From assembly GCF_900105495.1 (NCBI RefSeq), contig NZ_FNTF01000002.1:1959501-2023500 (forward strand): DNA of 64,000 nucleotides. Direction: 5' to 3'. This DNA comes from Pseudomonas frederiksbergensis (lineage in GTDB: Bacteria > Pseudomonadota > Gammaproteobacteria > Pseudomonadales > Pseudomonadaceae). Shown piece by piece: positions 26,151 through 35,383 of this stretch. A program made the translations under genes and the position numbers. The notes under the pieces were generated by a model that searched no databases, had not been told where the DNA came from, and was given only the letters and a program-made list of their open reading frames with translations. Position 1 is the first letter of the stretch. Each line of letters starts with the position of its first letter.

Positions 26151-26900
26151 ATGGAAAACCCGATCGACGCACCCCGCCTCCCTCGCAAGCGCCGCAGCCT
26201 CGCTCAGGAGCTGGTGACGGTGCTGTCCGAGCAGATCCGCGACGGTCACCTCAAGCGTGGCGACAAGTTGCCCACCGAGTCGGCGATCATGGATGCCCAT
26301 GGCGTCAGCCGCACCGTGGTGCGCGAAGCGATTTCCCGTTTGCAGGCGGCCGGCCAGGTTGAAACCCGCCACGGCATCGGCACTTTCGTGCTCGATACCC
26401 CAAGCCCGAGCGGTTTCCGTATCGACCCGGCGACCGTGGTCACGCTACGGGATGTACTGGCGATTCTGGAACTGCGCATCAGCCTTGAAGTGGAATCCGC
26501 CGGCCTCGCCGCACAACGCCGCAGCCCCGAGCAGCTGGCCTTGATGCGTGCTGCGCTGGATGCATTGAATGAAAGTGTTTCCCATGCCAGCGATGCCGTG
26601 GCGTCCGACTTCCAGTTCCACCTGCAAATCGCCCTGGCGACGGGCAACCGCTATTTCACCGACATCATGACCCACCTGGGCACCAGCATCATTCCGCGTA
26701 CACGCCTGAACTCGGCGCGCCTGGCCCATGACGATCAGCAGCACTACATGAATCGCCTGAGTCGTGAGCACGAAGAGATTTACGACGCGATTGCGCGTCA
26801 GGATTCGGATGCGGCGCGGGCGGCGATGCGGTTGCACCTGACGAACAGTCGCGAGCGGCTGCGCCATGCGCATGAAGAGGCAGAAGCTCAGCGCGGGTAG
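26151..26900 (+). CDS. GntR/FadR-family regulator of sugar-diacid catabolism
   Basis: This 249-residue repressor-type regulator has an N-terminal winged helix (LPTESAIMDAHGVSRTVVREAISRLQAAGQVETRHGIGTFV) and an FCD ligand domain with helix pattern EVESAGLAAQRRS and DFQFHLQIALATGNRYF. It lies upstream of kdgD, the semialdehyde dehydrogenase gene, an MFS gene and garD, so it probably senses galactarate, glucarate or a breakdown product. A 24-base palindrome before kdgD is a candidate operator. The start at 26151 gives normal family length; the frame is open upstream through the REPIN and is ignored. Confidence 0.88.
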   Translation: MENPIDAPRLPRKRRSLAQELVTVLSEQIRDGHLKRGDKLPTESAIMDAHGVSRTVVREAISRLQAAGQVETRHGIGTFVLDTPSPSGFRIDPATVVTLRDVLAILELRISLEVESAGLAAQRRSPEQLALMRAALDALNESVSHASDAVASDFQFHLQIALATGNRYFTDIMTHLGTSIIPRTRLNSARLAHDDQQHYMNRLSREHEEIYDAIARQDSDAARAAMRLHLTNSRERLRHAHEEAEAQRG

Positions 26901-26913
26901 GAAGTTATAGATC

Positions 26914-26936
26914 GTTCCCACGCAGAGCGTGGGAAC
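26914..26936. repeat. Single REP-like hairpin, GTTCCCACGC family
   Basis: GTTCCCACGC-AGA-GCGTGGGAAC is a perfect 10-bp stem, 13 bases after the GntR stop. The same unit occurs twice at 34249-34348. It may serve as terminator between the regulator and the convergent small gene. Confidence 0.85.
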
Positions 26937-26952
26937 AATCAGGTACGGGGAA

Positions 26953-27147
26953 TCAGTCGGTCCTGAGAATTGAGCGATCCACCCTCACGGCCCACTCAGA
27001 AACCCCAGCCTTGGCATCGAACGCCACATGGCCATGCTCATCCACCACCGCCCGAGCAATCGGCACTCCCATTGCCAACAACTCCAACGGCGCCCCCTTC
27101 AGCGATTGCCCCGAAGCCAGTTCCAGTTTCAATTTGATAGTCATCAT
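26953..27147 (-). CDS. Small hypothetical protein downstream of the phospholipase-like gene
   Basis: This 64-residue protein starts MMTIKLKLELASGQSL and is probably all beta (VPIARAVVDEHGHVAFDAKAG resembles a small beta-sandwich repeat). AAGGAGATCG precedes the ATG pair at 27147. It begins 11 bases after the stop of the 438-residue phospholipase-like gene, so both are probably on one SOS-controlled transcript. No family is recognised. A partner or immunity role for the upstream protein is possible but unproven. Confidence 0.65.
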   Translation of the reverse strand: MMTIKLKLELASGQSLKGAPLELLAMGVPIARAVVDEHGHVAFDAKAGVSEWAVRVDRSILRTD

Positions 27148-27158
27148 CGATCTCCTTA

Positions 27159-28475
27159 TCAGGCAACGTTGCCAGTGGGTTGGTAATCCTTGAGCAGCAA
27201 ATAAGTGCTCCAGCCCCACCAGTCATCCACGGTGGCGGTGTCGTTCAGGTTGTTGACGTCCTTGCGTCGCAGCACCTTGTTGCCCTCGACCCTGAACAGC
27301 GGCGAGAAGTTGGACGCCAGGTTCAGGACGGCTTGCAGATCAGGCAGCTTTTTCAAGGCGCCGAAATTGGCGGCCGACGGAGCGATTCCACTGATATACG
27401 CCGCGAACACTTCATCCGCAGACACCTGAACTGCCTGATTCACCTGGACGCGATTGACGCTGTCGATCGCGTCGAAGTAGCGCTTGTCCCCATACGCGTG
27501 CCATTGATCGCCGTTGCCATTGCGCACGTTGAGGCCGAATTTGCTGTCTTCGTCGTGCATGAATCGCGTGATCAACGAACCCAGATCGCTCGGTGTGACC
27601 ACCGCCGCCAATTGTTTGCGCGGCACGCGCAGGTGGCCGGCGGAAAACAGGTCGGTCAGGTAGTGATCGGCAAAAGCGTTCATCGCATAGGCCAGTTCCA
27701 GCTGCTTTTCATCGCCGTTGGCGTGGGCCCGCACCGCTTGTTGCACCGCTGCGGTGTGCCCGGCGATGTAGGCCAGCAACGCCCATTCGGCAAAGTGGTC
27801 AGCATTGTTGGCGGCCAGTTTCAGATAACGCCCCAACGGGAATAGCGCCGAGACGAAACTGCCGCCGCCGGTAATCTTGTTCCACTCTTCCGACAACGTA
27901 TCACCGAGGGCGTCATAGGCCTCGTGGGGTTGTTTCCCGTCCTTGATCGCCTGCTGGATCGCGGCGATTTCCTTTTGCATCACGCCGAGGATCAGTTTGG
28001 CCTCGGCGTTAGAAGCAGGCAGCACTGCCAGCGACTCAAAGGCGTTGGTAAATCGCTGGATTCGGTCGGCGGCCATCGCGCCTTCGCTGATCGGTTGATC
28101 GGGAATGCCATAGAAATCGCCCCCCAGCGCAATGACCTGGCCATAGGTCAGCGCCAGCCCATTGGGTAGATGCAGCTCCACCTGCGAAGCGGGAATCGCC
28201 GGTGCGTCCTTGATGAAACGCAGCAGCGTACTGTCGCCGATGGCGGTGTGTTCGCCACCCTCGAACCTCAGCTGTGGCCTGCCTTTCAGGGCATTGCCGG
28301 AGGCTGTGGGCAGAGGTGCGGGAAGGGCAGGCGCAGAGTTGTGATGATCAGCAATCTGCAAGACCAGGTGCTGGTTATCCCCGATGAGAGAGATGCCATG
28401 CTCGGTAAAAAGATCATCCAGTTCGGCAATGACCTGTTTCGGTTTTTCTTTCTGTTGTGCGTGTAGACCTGACAT
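27159..28475 (-). CDS. Zinc-dependent phospholipase C-like protein, SOS-box promoter
   Basis: This 438-residue protein has no signal peptide. Residues 271-281 read HYLTDLFSAGH, matching the zinc phospholipase C spacing H-x3-D-x5-H. Other possible metal ligands are D120 in GGDFYG, H227 (DHFAEW), H240 (AGH), and H307/E309 in RFMHDEDS. The N-terminal 60 residues are variable and A/P-rich. AAGGAGATAGAA precedes the ATG. A CTGT-N8-ACAG LexA-type box lies 42 bases upstream of the start. The absence of an export signal argues against a simple secreted lipase. A DNA-damage-induced toxin, lysis factor or bacteriocin is an inference. Confidence 0.6.
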   Translation of the reverse strand: MSGLHAQQKEKPKQVIAELDDLFTEHGISLIGDNQHLVLQIADHHNSAPALPAPLPTASGNALKGRPQLRFEGGEHTAIGDSTLLRFIKDAPAIPASQVELHLPNGLALTYGQVIALGGDFYGIPDQPISEGAMAADRIQRFTNAFESLAVLPASNAEAKLILGVMQKEIAAIQQAIKDGKQPHEAYDALGDTLSEEWNKITGGGSFVSALFPLGRYLKLAANNADHFAEWALLAYIAGHTAAVQQAVRAHANGDEKQLELAYAMNAFADHYLTDLFSAGHLRVPRKQLAAVVTPSDLGSLITRFMHDEDSKFGLNVRNGNGDQWHAYGDKRYFDAIDSVNRVQVNQAVQVSADEVFAAYISGIAPSAANFGALKKLPDLQAVLNLASNFSPLFRVEGNKVLRRKDVNNLNDTATVDDWWGWSTYLLLKDYQPTGNVA

Positions 28476-28512
28476 TTCTATCTCCTTGATATGTCGTCGG
28501 TACGATCAAAAA

Positions 28513-28536
28513 ATGACTGTATGCATATACAGTCAT
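28513..28536 (-). promoter_or_regulatory. lexA_box: LexA-type SOS box
   Basis: ATGACTGTAT-GCAT-ATACAGTCAT is a perfect 24-bp palindrome. Its centre CTGT-N8-ACAG is the gammaproteobacterial LexA operator, and the flanking A and T also fit the extended consensus. It lies 42 bases upstream of the phospholipase-like start and over 170 bases from kdgD, so it should control the minus-strand gene. Confidence 0.75.
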
Positions 28537-28615
28537 CTGGATCATAGGTGAGAAATTTCCTACGTCAAGAAAATACCTTTCCGACTCAAATTTTGTGGTT
28601 GGCGATGAAATGCAG

Positions 28616-28643
28616 TTGACGGTAATTATTTAAGTTGTACGAT
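28616..28643 (+). promoter_or_regulatory. Putative kdgD promoter
   Basis: TTGACG (28616-28621) and TACGAT (28638-28643) are separated by 16 bases, about 70 bases before the kdgD start. The -10 overlaps the inverted repeat at 28632-28655, as expected for a repressor-controlled promoter. Confidence 0.5.
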
Positions 28644-28655
28644 GACCTACAACTT
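28632..28655. promoter_or_regulatory. Candidate operator for the GntR-family regulator
   Basis: AAGTTGTA-N8-TACAACTT is a perfect inverted repeat with TTGT/ACAA cores typical of FadR-type GntR sites. It overlaps the putative -10 of the kdgD promoter and ends 56 bases before the kdgD start. Confidence 0.5.
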
Positions 28656-28711
28656 CGGCGAAGGCTGAACGATTTTCTCACACATACGTCGCTATCCAGG
28701 GTGTTCGAATA

Positions 28712-29623
28712 ATGAATCCACAAGAACTGAAGTCCATCCTCTCTTCCGGTCTGCTGTCTTTCCCGGTTACCGATTTCAATGCTCAGGGCGACTTCCATCG
28801 CGCGGGCTACATCAAACGTCTCGAATGGCTGGCCCCATACGGCGCCTCGGCATTGTTCGCCGCGGGCGGCACCGGTGAGTTCTTCTCTCTGGCGGCCAGC
28901 GAATATTCGGAAATCATCAAGACCGCCGTCGACACCTGCGAAACCAGCGTGCCGATTCTGGCCGGCGTTGGCGGTTCGACTCGTCAAGCCATCGAATACG
29001 CACAGGAAGCCGAGCGTCTGGGCGCCAAAGGCCTGCTGCTGCTGCCGCACTACCTGACCGAAGCAAGCCAGGACGGCGTTGCCGCCCACGTTGAAGCCGT
29101 GTGCAAATCGGTGAAAATCGGCGTGGTGGTTTACAACCGTAACGTCTGCCGCCTGACCGCGCCGTTGCTGGAACGTCTGGCCGAGCGCTGCCCGAACCTG
29201 ATCGGCTACAAGGATGGCCTGGGCGATATCGAGTTGATGGTGTCGATCCGTCGTCGCCTCGGTGATCGCTTCAGCTACCTGGGCGGTTTGCCGACCGCCG
29301 AAGTCTACGCCGCCGCCTACAAGGCATTGGGCGTACCGGTTTACTCCTCGGCGGTGTTCAACTTCATCCCGAAAACCGCGATGGATTTCTACCACGCCAT
29401 CGCCCGCGAAGATCACGCCACCGTCGGCAAGATCATCGACGACTTCTTCCTGCCTTACCTGGACATCCGTAACCGCAAAGCTGGCTACGCGGTGAGCATC
29501 GTCAAGGCCGGGGCAAAAATTGCCGGCTATGACGCAGGTCCTGTGCGTGCGCCGCTGACCGATCTGCTGCCAGACGAGTACGAAGCTCTGGCTGCGCTGA
29601 TCGACAAGCAAGGTGCGCAGTAA
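28712..29623 (+). CDS. kdgD: 5-dehydro-4-deoxyglucarate dehydratase
   Basis: This 303-residue enzyme belongs to the DapA/NAL aldolase superfamily. It converts 5-keto-4-deoxyglucarate to 2-oxoglutarate semialdehyde with loss of CO2 and water. The substrate-loop motif GGTGEFFSL and Schiff-base lysine in [10 protein letters not shown] are visible, with VVYNRN carrying the conserved tyrosine. It is the second step after garD/gudD-type dehydratases and is followed by the semialdehyde dehydrogenase gene. Confidence 0.93.
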   Translation: MNPQELKSILSSGLLSFPVTDFNAQGDFHRAGYIKRLEWLAPYGASALFAAGGTGEFFSLAASEYSEIIKTAVDTCETSVPILAGVGGSTRQAIEYAQEAERLGAKGLLLLPHYLTEASQDGVAAHVEAVCKSVKIGVVVYNRNVCRLTAPLLERLAERCPNLIGYKDGLGDIELMVSIRRRLGDRFSYLGGLPTAEVYAAAYKALGVPVYSSAVFNFIPKTAMDFYHAIAREDHATVGKIIDDFFLPYLDIRNRKAGYAVSIVKAGAKIAGYDAGPVRAPLTDLLPDEYEALAALIDKQGAQ

Positions 29624-29640
29624 CACATCCGATTAAACAA

Positions 29641-29666
29641 GGCCGCTGAGTGATCAGCGGCCTTTT
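29641..29666 (+). terminator. Hairpin with T run between kdgD and the dehydrogenase gene
   Basis: GGCCGCTGA-GTGA-TCAGCGGCC is a perfect 9-bp stem followed by TTTT. It lies between two genes of the same pathway, just before the next ribosome site (GAGGAG). It may attenuate read-through or process the transcript. Confidence 0.75.
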
Positions 29667-29683
29667 GCGTGAGGAGATTCTCT

Positions 29684-31129
29684 GTGGCTGATTCAAAGCG
29701 TTTTGATAACTACATCAACGGTGAATGGGTTGCGGGTAGCGAATACTGCAACAACATCAACCCGTCCGAATTGACCGACACCATCGGCGAATACGCCAAG
29801 GCTGATCTGGCTCAGGTTCACGCTGCCATCGACGCCGCTCGCGCCGCGTTCCCGGCGTGGTCGACTTCCGGAATTCAGGCACGTCACGATTCCCTGGATA
29901 AAGTCGGCAGCGAAATCCTCGCCCGCCGCGAAGAGCTCGGCACCTTGCTGGCTCGGGAAGAGGGCAAAACCCTGCCCGAAGCCATCGGCGAAGTGACTCG
30001 CGCCGGCAACATCTTCAAGTTCTTCGCCGGCGAATGCCTGCGCCTGTCCGGCGACTATCTGCCATCGGTGCGTCCGGGCGTGAACGTTGAAGTGACTCGC
30101 GAAGCGCTGGGCGTGGTCGGTCTGATCACGCCATGGAACTTCCCGATCGCGATCCCTGCGTGGAAAATCGCCCCGGCCCTGGCCTACGGCAACTGCGTCG
30201 TGCTGAAACCGGCGGATCTGGTGCCGGGTTGCGCCTGGGCGCTGGCCGAAATCATCTCCCGCGCAGGCTTCCCGGCCGGCGTGTTCAACCTGGTGATGGG
30301 CAGCGGTCGTGTGGTGGGCGATGCGCTGGTGCAGAGCCCGAAAGTCGACGGCATCAGCTTCACCGGTTCCGTGGGCGTTGGTCGTCAGATTGCGGTCAGC
30401 TGCGTGTCGCGCCAGGCCAAGGTTCAGTTGGAAATGGGCGGCAAGAACCCGCAGATCATTCTCGACGACGCCGATCTCAAGCAAGCGGTCGAGCTGTCGG
30501 TACAGAGCGCGTTCTACTCCACCGGCCAGCGTTGCACTGCTTCGAGCCGCTTCATCGTCACCGCCGGGATTCACGACAAGTTCGTTGAAGCTGTGGCCGA
30601 GCGTATGAAGTCGATCAAGGTCGGTCACGCGTTGAAGTCCGGCACCGACATTGGTCCGGTGGTCTCGCAAGCGCAGCTTGAACAAGACATGAAGTACATC
30701 GACATCGGCCAGTCCGAGGGTGCGCGTCTGGTCAGCGGCGGTGGTCTGGTGACCTGCGACACCGAAGGCTACTACCTTGCGCCAACCCTGTTTGCCGACA
30801 GCACAGCGGCGATGCGTATCAGCCGCGAAGAGATCTTCGGCCCGGTGGCCAACGTGGTTCGCGTAGCGGATTACGAGGCCGCGCTGGCCATGGCCAACGA
30901 CACCGAGTTCGGTCTGTCGGCGGGCATCGCCACCACGTCGTTGAAGTACGCCAACCACTTCAAGCGCCACTCCCAGGCCGGGATGGTGATGGTCAACCTG
31001 CCGACCGCGGGCGTGGATTACCACGTTCCATTCGGTGGGCGTAAAGGTTCATCCTATGGATCACGTGAGCAAGGTCGCTATGCGCAAGAGTTCTACACCG
31101 TGGTGAAGACCTCTTATATCGGTTCCTGA
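29684..31129 (+). CDS. 2,5-dioxovalerate (alpha-ketoglutaric semialdehyde) dehydrogenase
   Basis: This 481-residue NAD(P)-dependent aldehyde dehydrogenase oxidises 2-oxoglutarate semialdehyde to 2-oxoglutarate, feeding the TCA cycle. It shows the Rossmann GSVGVG region, catalytic Glu in LEMGGKNP, catalytic Cys in GQRCTASSRF, and the C-terminal PFGGRKGSSYG. The start is a GTG at 29684 (MADSKRFDNYINGEW), with GAGGAG 8 bases upstream. Function follows from its position after kdgD, since the superfamily fold alone does not fix the substrate. Confidence 0.88.
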   Translation: MADSKRFDNYINGEWVAGSEYCNNINPSELTDTIGEYAKADLAQVHAAIDAARAAFPAWSTSGIQARHDSLDKVGSEILARREELGTLLAREEGKTLPEAIGEVTRAGNIFKFFAGECLRLSGDYLPSVRPGVNVEVTREALGVVGLITPWNFPIAIPAWKIAPALAYGNCVVLKPADLVPGCAWALAEIISRAGFPAGVFNLVMGSGRVVGDALVQSPKVDGISFTGSVGVGRQIAVSCVSRQAKVQLEMGGKNPQIILDDADLKQAVELSVQSAFYSTGQRCTASSRFIVTAGIHDKFVEAVAERMKSIKVGHALKSGTDIGPVVSQAQLEQDMKYIDIGQSEGARLVSGGGLVTCDTEGYYLAPTLFADSTAAMRISREEIFGPVANVVRVADYEAALAMANDTEFGLSAGIATTSLKYANHFKRHSQAGMVMVNLPTAGVDYHVPFGGRKGSSYGSREQGRYAQEFYTVVKTSYIGS

Positions 31130-31166
31130 TCCACCGTGGTGTCCGGCTCAACCGAACACCGCAACT

Positions 31167-31260
31167 CCCTGTAGCAGCTGTCGAGTGAAACGAGGCTGCG
31201 AGCTTTTGATCTTTAAAAGCAAAGATCACAGCCTCGTTTCACTCGACAGCTGCTACAGGG
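31167..31260. repeat. Long perfect inverted repeat (CCCTGTAGCAGCTGTCGAGTG family)
   Basis: 31167-31198 and 31229-31260 are exact 32-bp inverted repeats around a 30-base loop that contains TGATCTTT/AAAGATCA. It lies 51 bases before the MFS start, between two genes of one pathway, and could limit transcription between them. Confidence 0.92.
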
Positions 31261-31310
31261 ATCAACAGTTTCACCCGCGCATAAAAATAATCAGTGGGAG
31301 TACATCTACA

Positions 31311-32678
31311 ATGCAATCGACCAAGCCGACTCACGTCCGCTATTTGATCCTGCTCATGCTGTTTCTGGTGACCACGATCAACTACGCCGACCGGGCTACC
31401 ATCGCCATCGCAGGCTCCAGCCTGCAAAAAGACCTCGGCATCGACGCGGTCACCCTCGGTTACATCTTCTCCGCATTCGGTTGGGCCTACGTGGCCGGGC
31501 AAATTCCCGGTGGCTGGCTGCTGGACCGTTTCGGCTCGAAAAAAATCTACGCGCTCAGCATCTTCACCTGGTCGCTGTTCACTGTGCTGCAGGGTTATGT
31601 CGGTGAGTTCGGCATGTCCACCGCGGTGGTTGCGCTGTTCATGCTGCGCTTCCTGGTGGGCCTGGCCGAAGCGCCATCCTTCCCCGGTAACGCACGCATC
31701 GTGGCTGCCTGGTTTCCAACCGCTGAACGCGGTACGGCGTCGGCGATTTTCAACTCGGCGCAATACTTCGCCACCGTGTTGTTTGCGCCGTTGATGGGCT
31801 GGATCGTCTACAGCTTCGGCTGGCAGCACGTGTTTATCGTCATGGGCGTGATCGGCATTATCTTCTCGGGGATCTGGCTGAAGGTGATCTACAGCCCGCG
31901 TCAGCACCCGATGATCAACGACGCCGAGTTCAAGCACATCGCCGACAACGGCGGCATGGTTGACATGGACCAGGACAAAGGCAAAGGCAAAAAAGGCGAC
32001 GGTCCGAAGTGGGACTATATCCGCCAGTTGCTGACCAACCGCATGATGCTCGGCGTCTATCTGGGCCAGTACTGCATCAACGGCATCACCTACTTCTTCC
32101 TGACCTGGTTCCCGGTGTACCTGGTGCAGGAACGCGGCATGACCATCCTCAAGGCCGGTTTCATTGCCTCGTTGCCGGCGATCTGCGGCTTCATCGGTGG
32201 TGTGCTTGGCGGGGTGATTTCCGATTACCTGCTGCGCAAAGGTCACTCGCTGACGTTTGCCCGCAAGGCGCCGATCATTGCTGGCTTGCTGGTCTCCAGC
32301 AGCATCGTGGCCTGTAACTACGTTGACGTGGAATGGATGGTCGTCGGCTTCATGGCCCTGGCGTTCTTCGGCAAAGGTGTGGGCGCGCTGGGTTGGGCCG
32401 TGGTCTCCGACACCTCGCCAAAACAGATCGCCGGTCTCAGCGGTGGCTTGTTCAACACCTTCGGCAACATCGCGTCGATCACCACCCCGATCGTCATCGG
32501 CTACATCATCAGCTCCACCGGTTCGTTCAAATGGGCGCTGGTGTTTGTCGGTTGCAACGCCCTGGTCGCGGTGTTCAGTTACCTGGTGATCGTTGGTCCA
32601 ATCAAACGTGTGGTGTTGAAAGAACCGCCCGTCAGCGGTCCTGAAACCAGCAACAAATTATCTGAAGCGCATTCCTGA
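31311..32678 (+). CDS. MFS sugar-diacid (galactarate/glucarate) transporter, GudP-like
   Basis: This 455-residue, 12-TM anion:cation symporter-family MFS protein has the ACS signature [20 protein letters not shown] in TM1 and the loop [41 protein letters not shown] sequence lies around TM4-5, and a charged central loop has [13 protein letters not shown]. The family includes GudP, GarP and ExuT. Position before garD indicates uptake of galactarate or glucarate. The start at 31311 follows GTGGGAG; the frame upstream runs through the inverted repeat and is ignored. Confidence 0.88.
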   Translation: MQSTKPTHVRYLILLMLFLVTTINYADRATIAIAGSSLQKDLGIDAVTLGYIFSAFGWAYVAGQIPGGWLLDRFGSKKIYALSIFTWSLFTVLQGYVGEFGMSTAVVALFMLRFLVGLAEAPSFPGNARIVAAWFPTAERGTASAIFNSAQYFATVLFAPLMGWIVYSFGWQHVFIVMGVIGIIFSGIWLKVIYSPRQHPMINDAEFKHIADNGGMVDMDQDKGKGKKGDGPKWDYIRQLLTNRMMLGVYLGQYCINGITYFFLTWFPVYLVQERGMTILKAGFIASLPAICGFIGGVLGGVISDYLLRKGHSLTFARKAPIIAGLLVSSSIVACNYVDVEWMVVGFMALAFFGKGVGALGWAVVSDTSPKQIAGLSGGLFNTFGNIASITTPIVIGYIISSTGSFKWALVFVGCNALVAVFSYLVIVGPIKRVVLKEPPVSGPETSNKLSEAHS

Positions 32679-32689
32679 GGAGCGGCGTC

Positions 32690-34243
32690 ATGCAGTTGAT
32701 TGAACATTCCGACTCGCCGCGCTACATCCGCCTGCACGAGCGGGACAACGTCGTGATCGTGGTCAATGACCAAGGCGTGCCGGCCGGCACCGAATTTCCG
32801 GACGGCCTGGTCACCGTGGATTTCGTGCCACAGAGCCACAAGGTCACCCTGGAAGATATTCCCGAGGGCGGCCAGGTGATTCGTTACGGGCAAACCATCG
32901 GTTACGCCTTGCAGCCGATTCCGCGCGGCAGCTGGGTCAAGGAAGATCAACTGCGCATGCCCACCGCGCCACCGCTGGACAGCTTGCCGCTGTCCACCGA
33001 AGTGCCGGCGGCGCAGGCACCGCTGGAAGGCTTCACGTTCGAGGGTTACCGCAACGCCGACGGCACGGTCGGCACGCGCAATATTCTCGGGATCACCACC
33101 ACGGTTCAGTGCGTCACCGGCGTGCTGGACCATGCGGTCAAGCGCATCAAGGACGAGTTGCTGCCCAAGTATCCGCACGTCGATGACGTGGTCGCGCTGA
33201 CCCACAGTTACGGTTGTGGCGTGGCGATTACCGCGACTGACGCGTACATCCCGATCCGTACCGTGCGCAACCTGGCGCGCAACCCGAACCTGGGTGGCGA
33301 AGCCTTGGTCATCAGCCTGGGCTGCGAGAAATTGCAGGCCGGGCAGGTGATGCACGAGAACGACAGCTCAGTGGATTTGAGTGATCCGTGGTTGTACCGC
33401 TTGCAGGATTCAAGTCACGGTTTCACCGAGATGATCGAGCAGATCATGGCGCTGGCCGAAACCCGTTTGAAGAAGCTCGATCAGCGTCGCCGGGAAACCG
33501 TGCCGGCGTCCGAACTGATCCTCGGCATGCAGTGTGGCGGCAGCGATGCGTTTTCCGGGATCACCGCCAACCCGGCGTTGGGTTATGCCTCGGACCTGTT
33601 GTTGCGGGCCGGTGCGACGGTGATGTTTTCCGAAGTCACCGAGGTTCGCGACGCGATTTACTTGCTGACGTCCCGCGCCGAAACCGAGGAAGTCGCCAAG
33701 GAGCTGGTGCGCGAGATGGACTGGTACGACCGTTACCTGGCCAAGGGCGAAGCGGACCGCAGCGCCAACACCACGCCGGGGAACAAGAAGGGCGGGTTGT
33801 CGAACATTGTCGAGAAGTCGTTGGGCTCGATCGTCAAATCCGGCAGCAGCGCGATCAACGGGGTGCTGGGCCCTGGCGAGCGGTTCAAGCGCAAAGGGCT
33901 GATTTTCTGCGCGACCCCGGCCAGTGATTTTGTCTGCGGGACGTTGCAATTGGCGGCGGGGATGAACCTGCATGTGTTCACCACCGGGCGTGGCACGCCG
34001 TATGGTTTGGCGATGGCGCCGGTGGTGAAGGTGTCGACCCGCACGGAACTGGCGCAGCGTTGGCCAGACCTGATCGACATCGATGCCGGGCGGATTGCCA
34101 CCGGGCGGGCCTCGATTGAGGACCTGGGCTGGGAGTTGTTCCACTACTACCTGGATGTGGCCAGCGGCAAGAAACAGACGTGGGCGGAGCAGCATAAGCT
34201 GCACAACGACATCACCTTGTTCAACCCTGCGCCGATCACGTAA
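32690..34243 (+). CDS. garD: Galactarate dehydratase
   Basis: This 517-residue UxaA/GarD-family metal-dependent dehydratase converts galactarate to 5-keto-4-deoxygalactarate. It has an N-terminal SAF-like domain (residues 1-100) and the conserved [40 protein letters not shown] and [20 protein letters not shown] blocks. It begins 11 bases after the transporter gene with GAGG upstream. Together with kdgD and the semialdehyde dehydrogenase it completes a galactarate-to-2-oxoglutarate route. Confidence 0.93.
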   Translation: MQLIEHSDSPRYIRLHERDNVVIVVNDQGVPAGTEFPDGLVTVDFVPQSHKVTLEDIPEGGQVIRYGQTIGYALQPIPRGSWVKEDQLRMPTAPPLDSLPLSTEVPAAQAPLEGFTFEGYRNADGTVGTRNILGITTTVQCVTGVLDHAVKRIKDELLPKYPHVDDVVALTHSYGCGVAITATDAYIPIRTVRNLARNPNLGGEALVISLGCEKLQAGQVMHENDSSVDLSDPWLYRLQDSSHGFTEMIEQIMALAETRLKKLDQRRRETVPASELILGMQCGGSDAFSGITANPALGYASDLLLRAGATVMFSEVTEVRDAIYLLTSRAETEEVAKELVREMDWYDRYLAKGEADRSANTTPGNKKGGLSNIVEKSLGSIVKSGSSAINGVLGPGERFKRKGLIFCATPASDFVCGTLQLAAGMNLHVFTTGRGTPYGLAMAPVVKVSTRTELAQRWPDLIDIDAGRIATGRASIEDLGWELFHYYLDVASGKKQTWAEQHKLHNDITLFNPAPIT

Positions 34244-34245
34244 TG

Positions 34246-34351
34246 ATCGTTCCCACGCTCTGCGTGGGAATGCAGCCCGGGACGCTCTGCGTCCCAAAAG
34301 CGTGACGCAGAGCGTCACAAGAGGCGTTCCCACGCAGAGCGTGGGAACGAT
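34246..34351. repeat. Cluster of four nested REP-like hairpins
   Basis: Four perfect stem-loops stand in a row: GTTCCCACGC-TCT (34249-34270), GGGACGC-TCT-GCGTCCC (34279-34295), GTGACGC-AGA-GCGTCAC (34302-34318) and GTTCCCACGC-AGA-GCGTGGGAAC (34326-34348). The first two have TCT loops and the last two AGA loops, so the whole block is itself an inverted repeat. It begins just after the garD stop and probably ends that transcript. Confidence 0.92.
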
Positions 34352-34411
34352 CCGGGTGAAAGTGGCTTATCATTAGCCCCCTAACGACGCTCACCCAAGG
34401 TTATCCCCGGC

Positions 34412-35353
34412 ATGCTGGCTATCTTCCTCGAAACCCTGAACATCACCGCGCCGGTGTTTGCCATGCTGTTTCTGGGGGTGTTGCTCAAGCGCATCGACTG
34501 GATCAACGACAACTTCATCCACACTGCGTCGGCCCTGGTGTTCAACGTCACCATGCCGGCGTTGCTGTTTCTGGGCATCCTGCATGCCGACCTGCACGCC
34601 GCGCTGCAACCGGCGCTGCTGATCTATTTCTCGCTCGCCACTCTGGCGTGTTTCGCCATCGCCTGGGGCTGGGCGATCTGGAAGTGCCCGCGCGAAGACC
34701 GAGGCATCTACACCCAAGGCGCGTTTCGCGGTAACAACGGGGTCATCGGGCTCGCGTTGGCCGCGAGCATGTACGGCGACTACGGGATTTCCCTCGGGGC
34801 GATTCTCGCGGCGTTGGTGATCCTGTTTTACAACACGCTCTCGACCATTGTGCTGGCGGTGTACAGCCCGGTGATCAAGTCCGACCCCTGGAGCATCTGC
34901 AAAAGCGTGATGGTCAACCCGCTGATCATCAGCGTGTTTGCCGCGGCGCCGTTTGCCTATTTCGAAATCGGTTTGCCGGGATGGCTGGAAAAGTCCGGCC
35001 AGTACCTGGCGCAAACCACCTTGCCGTTGGCGTTGATCTGCATCGGCGGCACGCTGTCGCTGGCAGCGCTGCGCAAAAGCGGCAACATGGCGCTGAGCTC
35101 AAGCTTGGTGAAGATGATCGGCCTGCCGATTCTGGCGACGCTGGGGGCGTGGCTGTGGGGCTTTCGGGGGGCGGAGCTGGGGATTCTGTTCTTGTACTTC
35201 GGCAGCCCGACCGCCGCGGCCAGTTTTGTCATGGCCCGTCAGGCCAATGGCAATCATGAACTGGCGGCAGCGATCATCGTGATCACCACGTTGATGGCGG
35301 CGGTCACCACCAACGTCGGGATCTTTTTGTTGCAGTGGGGTGGGTGGATTTAA
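34412..35353 (+). CDS. AEC-family (auxin efflux carrier-type) transporter
   Basis: This 313-residue inner-membrane protein has about ten hydrophobic segments. The start MLAIFLETLNITAPVFAMLFLG, the unwound-helix motif FRGNNGVIGLALA and C-terminal FGSPTAAASFVMARQ are typical of bacterial AEC permeases, which move small carboxylates or amino acids. The substrate is not readable. It is a monocistronic gene between two repeat clusters. Confidence 0.85.
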   Translation: MLAIFLETLNITAPVFAMLFLGVLLKRIDWINDNFIHTASALVFNVTMPALLFLGILHADLHAALQPALLIYFSLATLACFAIAWGWAIWKCPREDRGIYTQGAFRGNNGVIGLALAASMYGDYGISLGAILAALVILFYNTLSTIVLAVYSPVIKSDPWSICKSVMVNPLIISVFAAAPFAYFEIGLPGWLEKSGQYLAQTTLPLALICIGGTLSLAALRKSGNMALSSSLVKMIGLPILATLGAWLWGFRGAELGILFLYFGSPTAAASFVMARQANGNHELAAAIIVITTLMAAVTTNVGIFLLQWGGWI

Positions 35354-35383
35354 CCGACGGTTTTGCGGTGTTCTTCAGGGCCT

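Noticed and set aside
34246..34351. Regularly spaced palindromes considered as a CRISPR array
   Set aside because: There are no direct repeats with unique spacers and no cas genes; the units are inverted REP-type hairpins.
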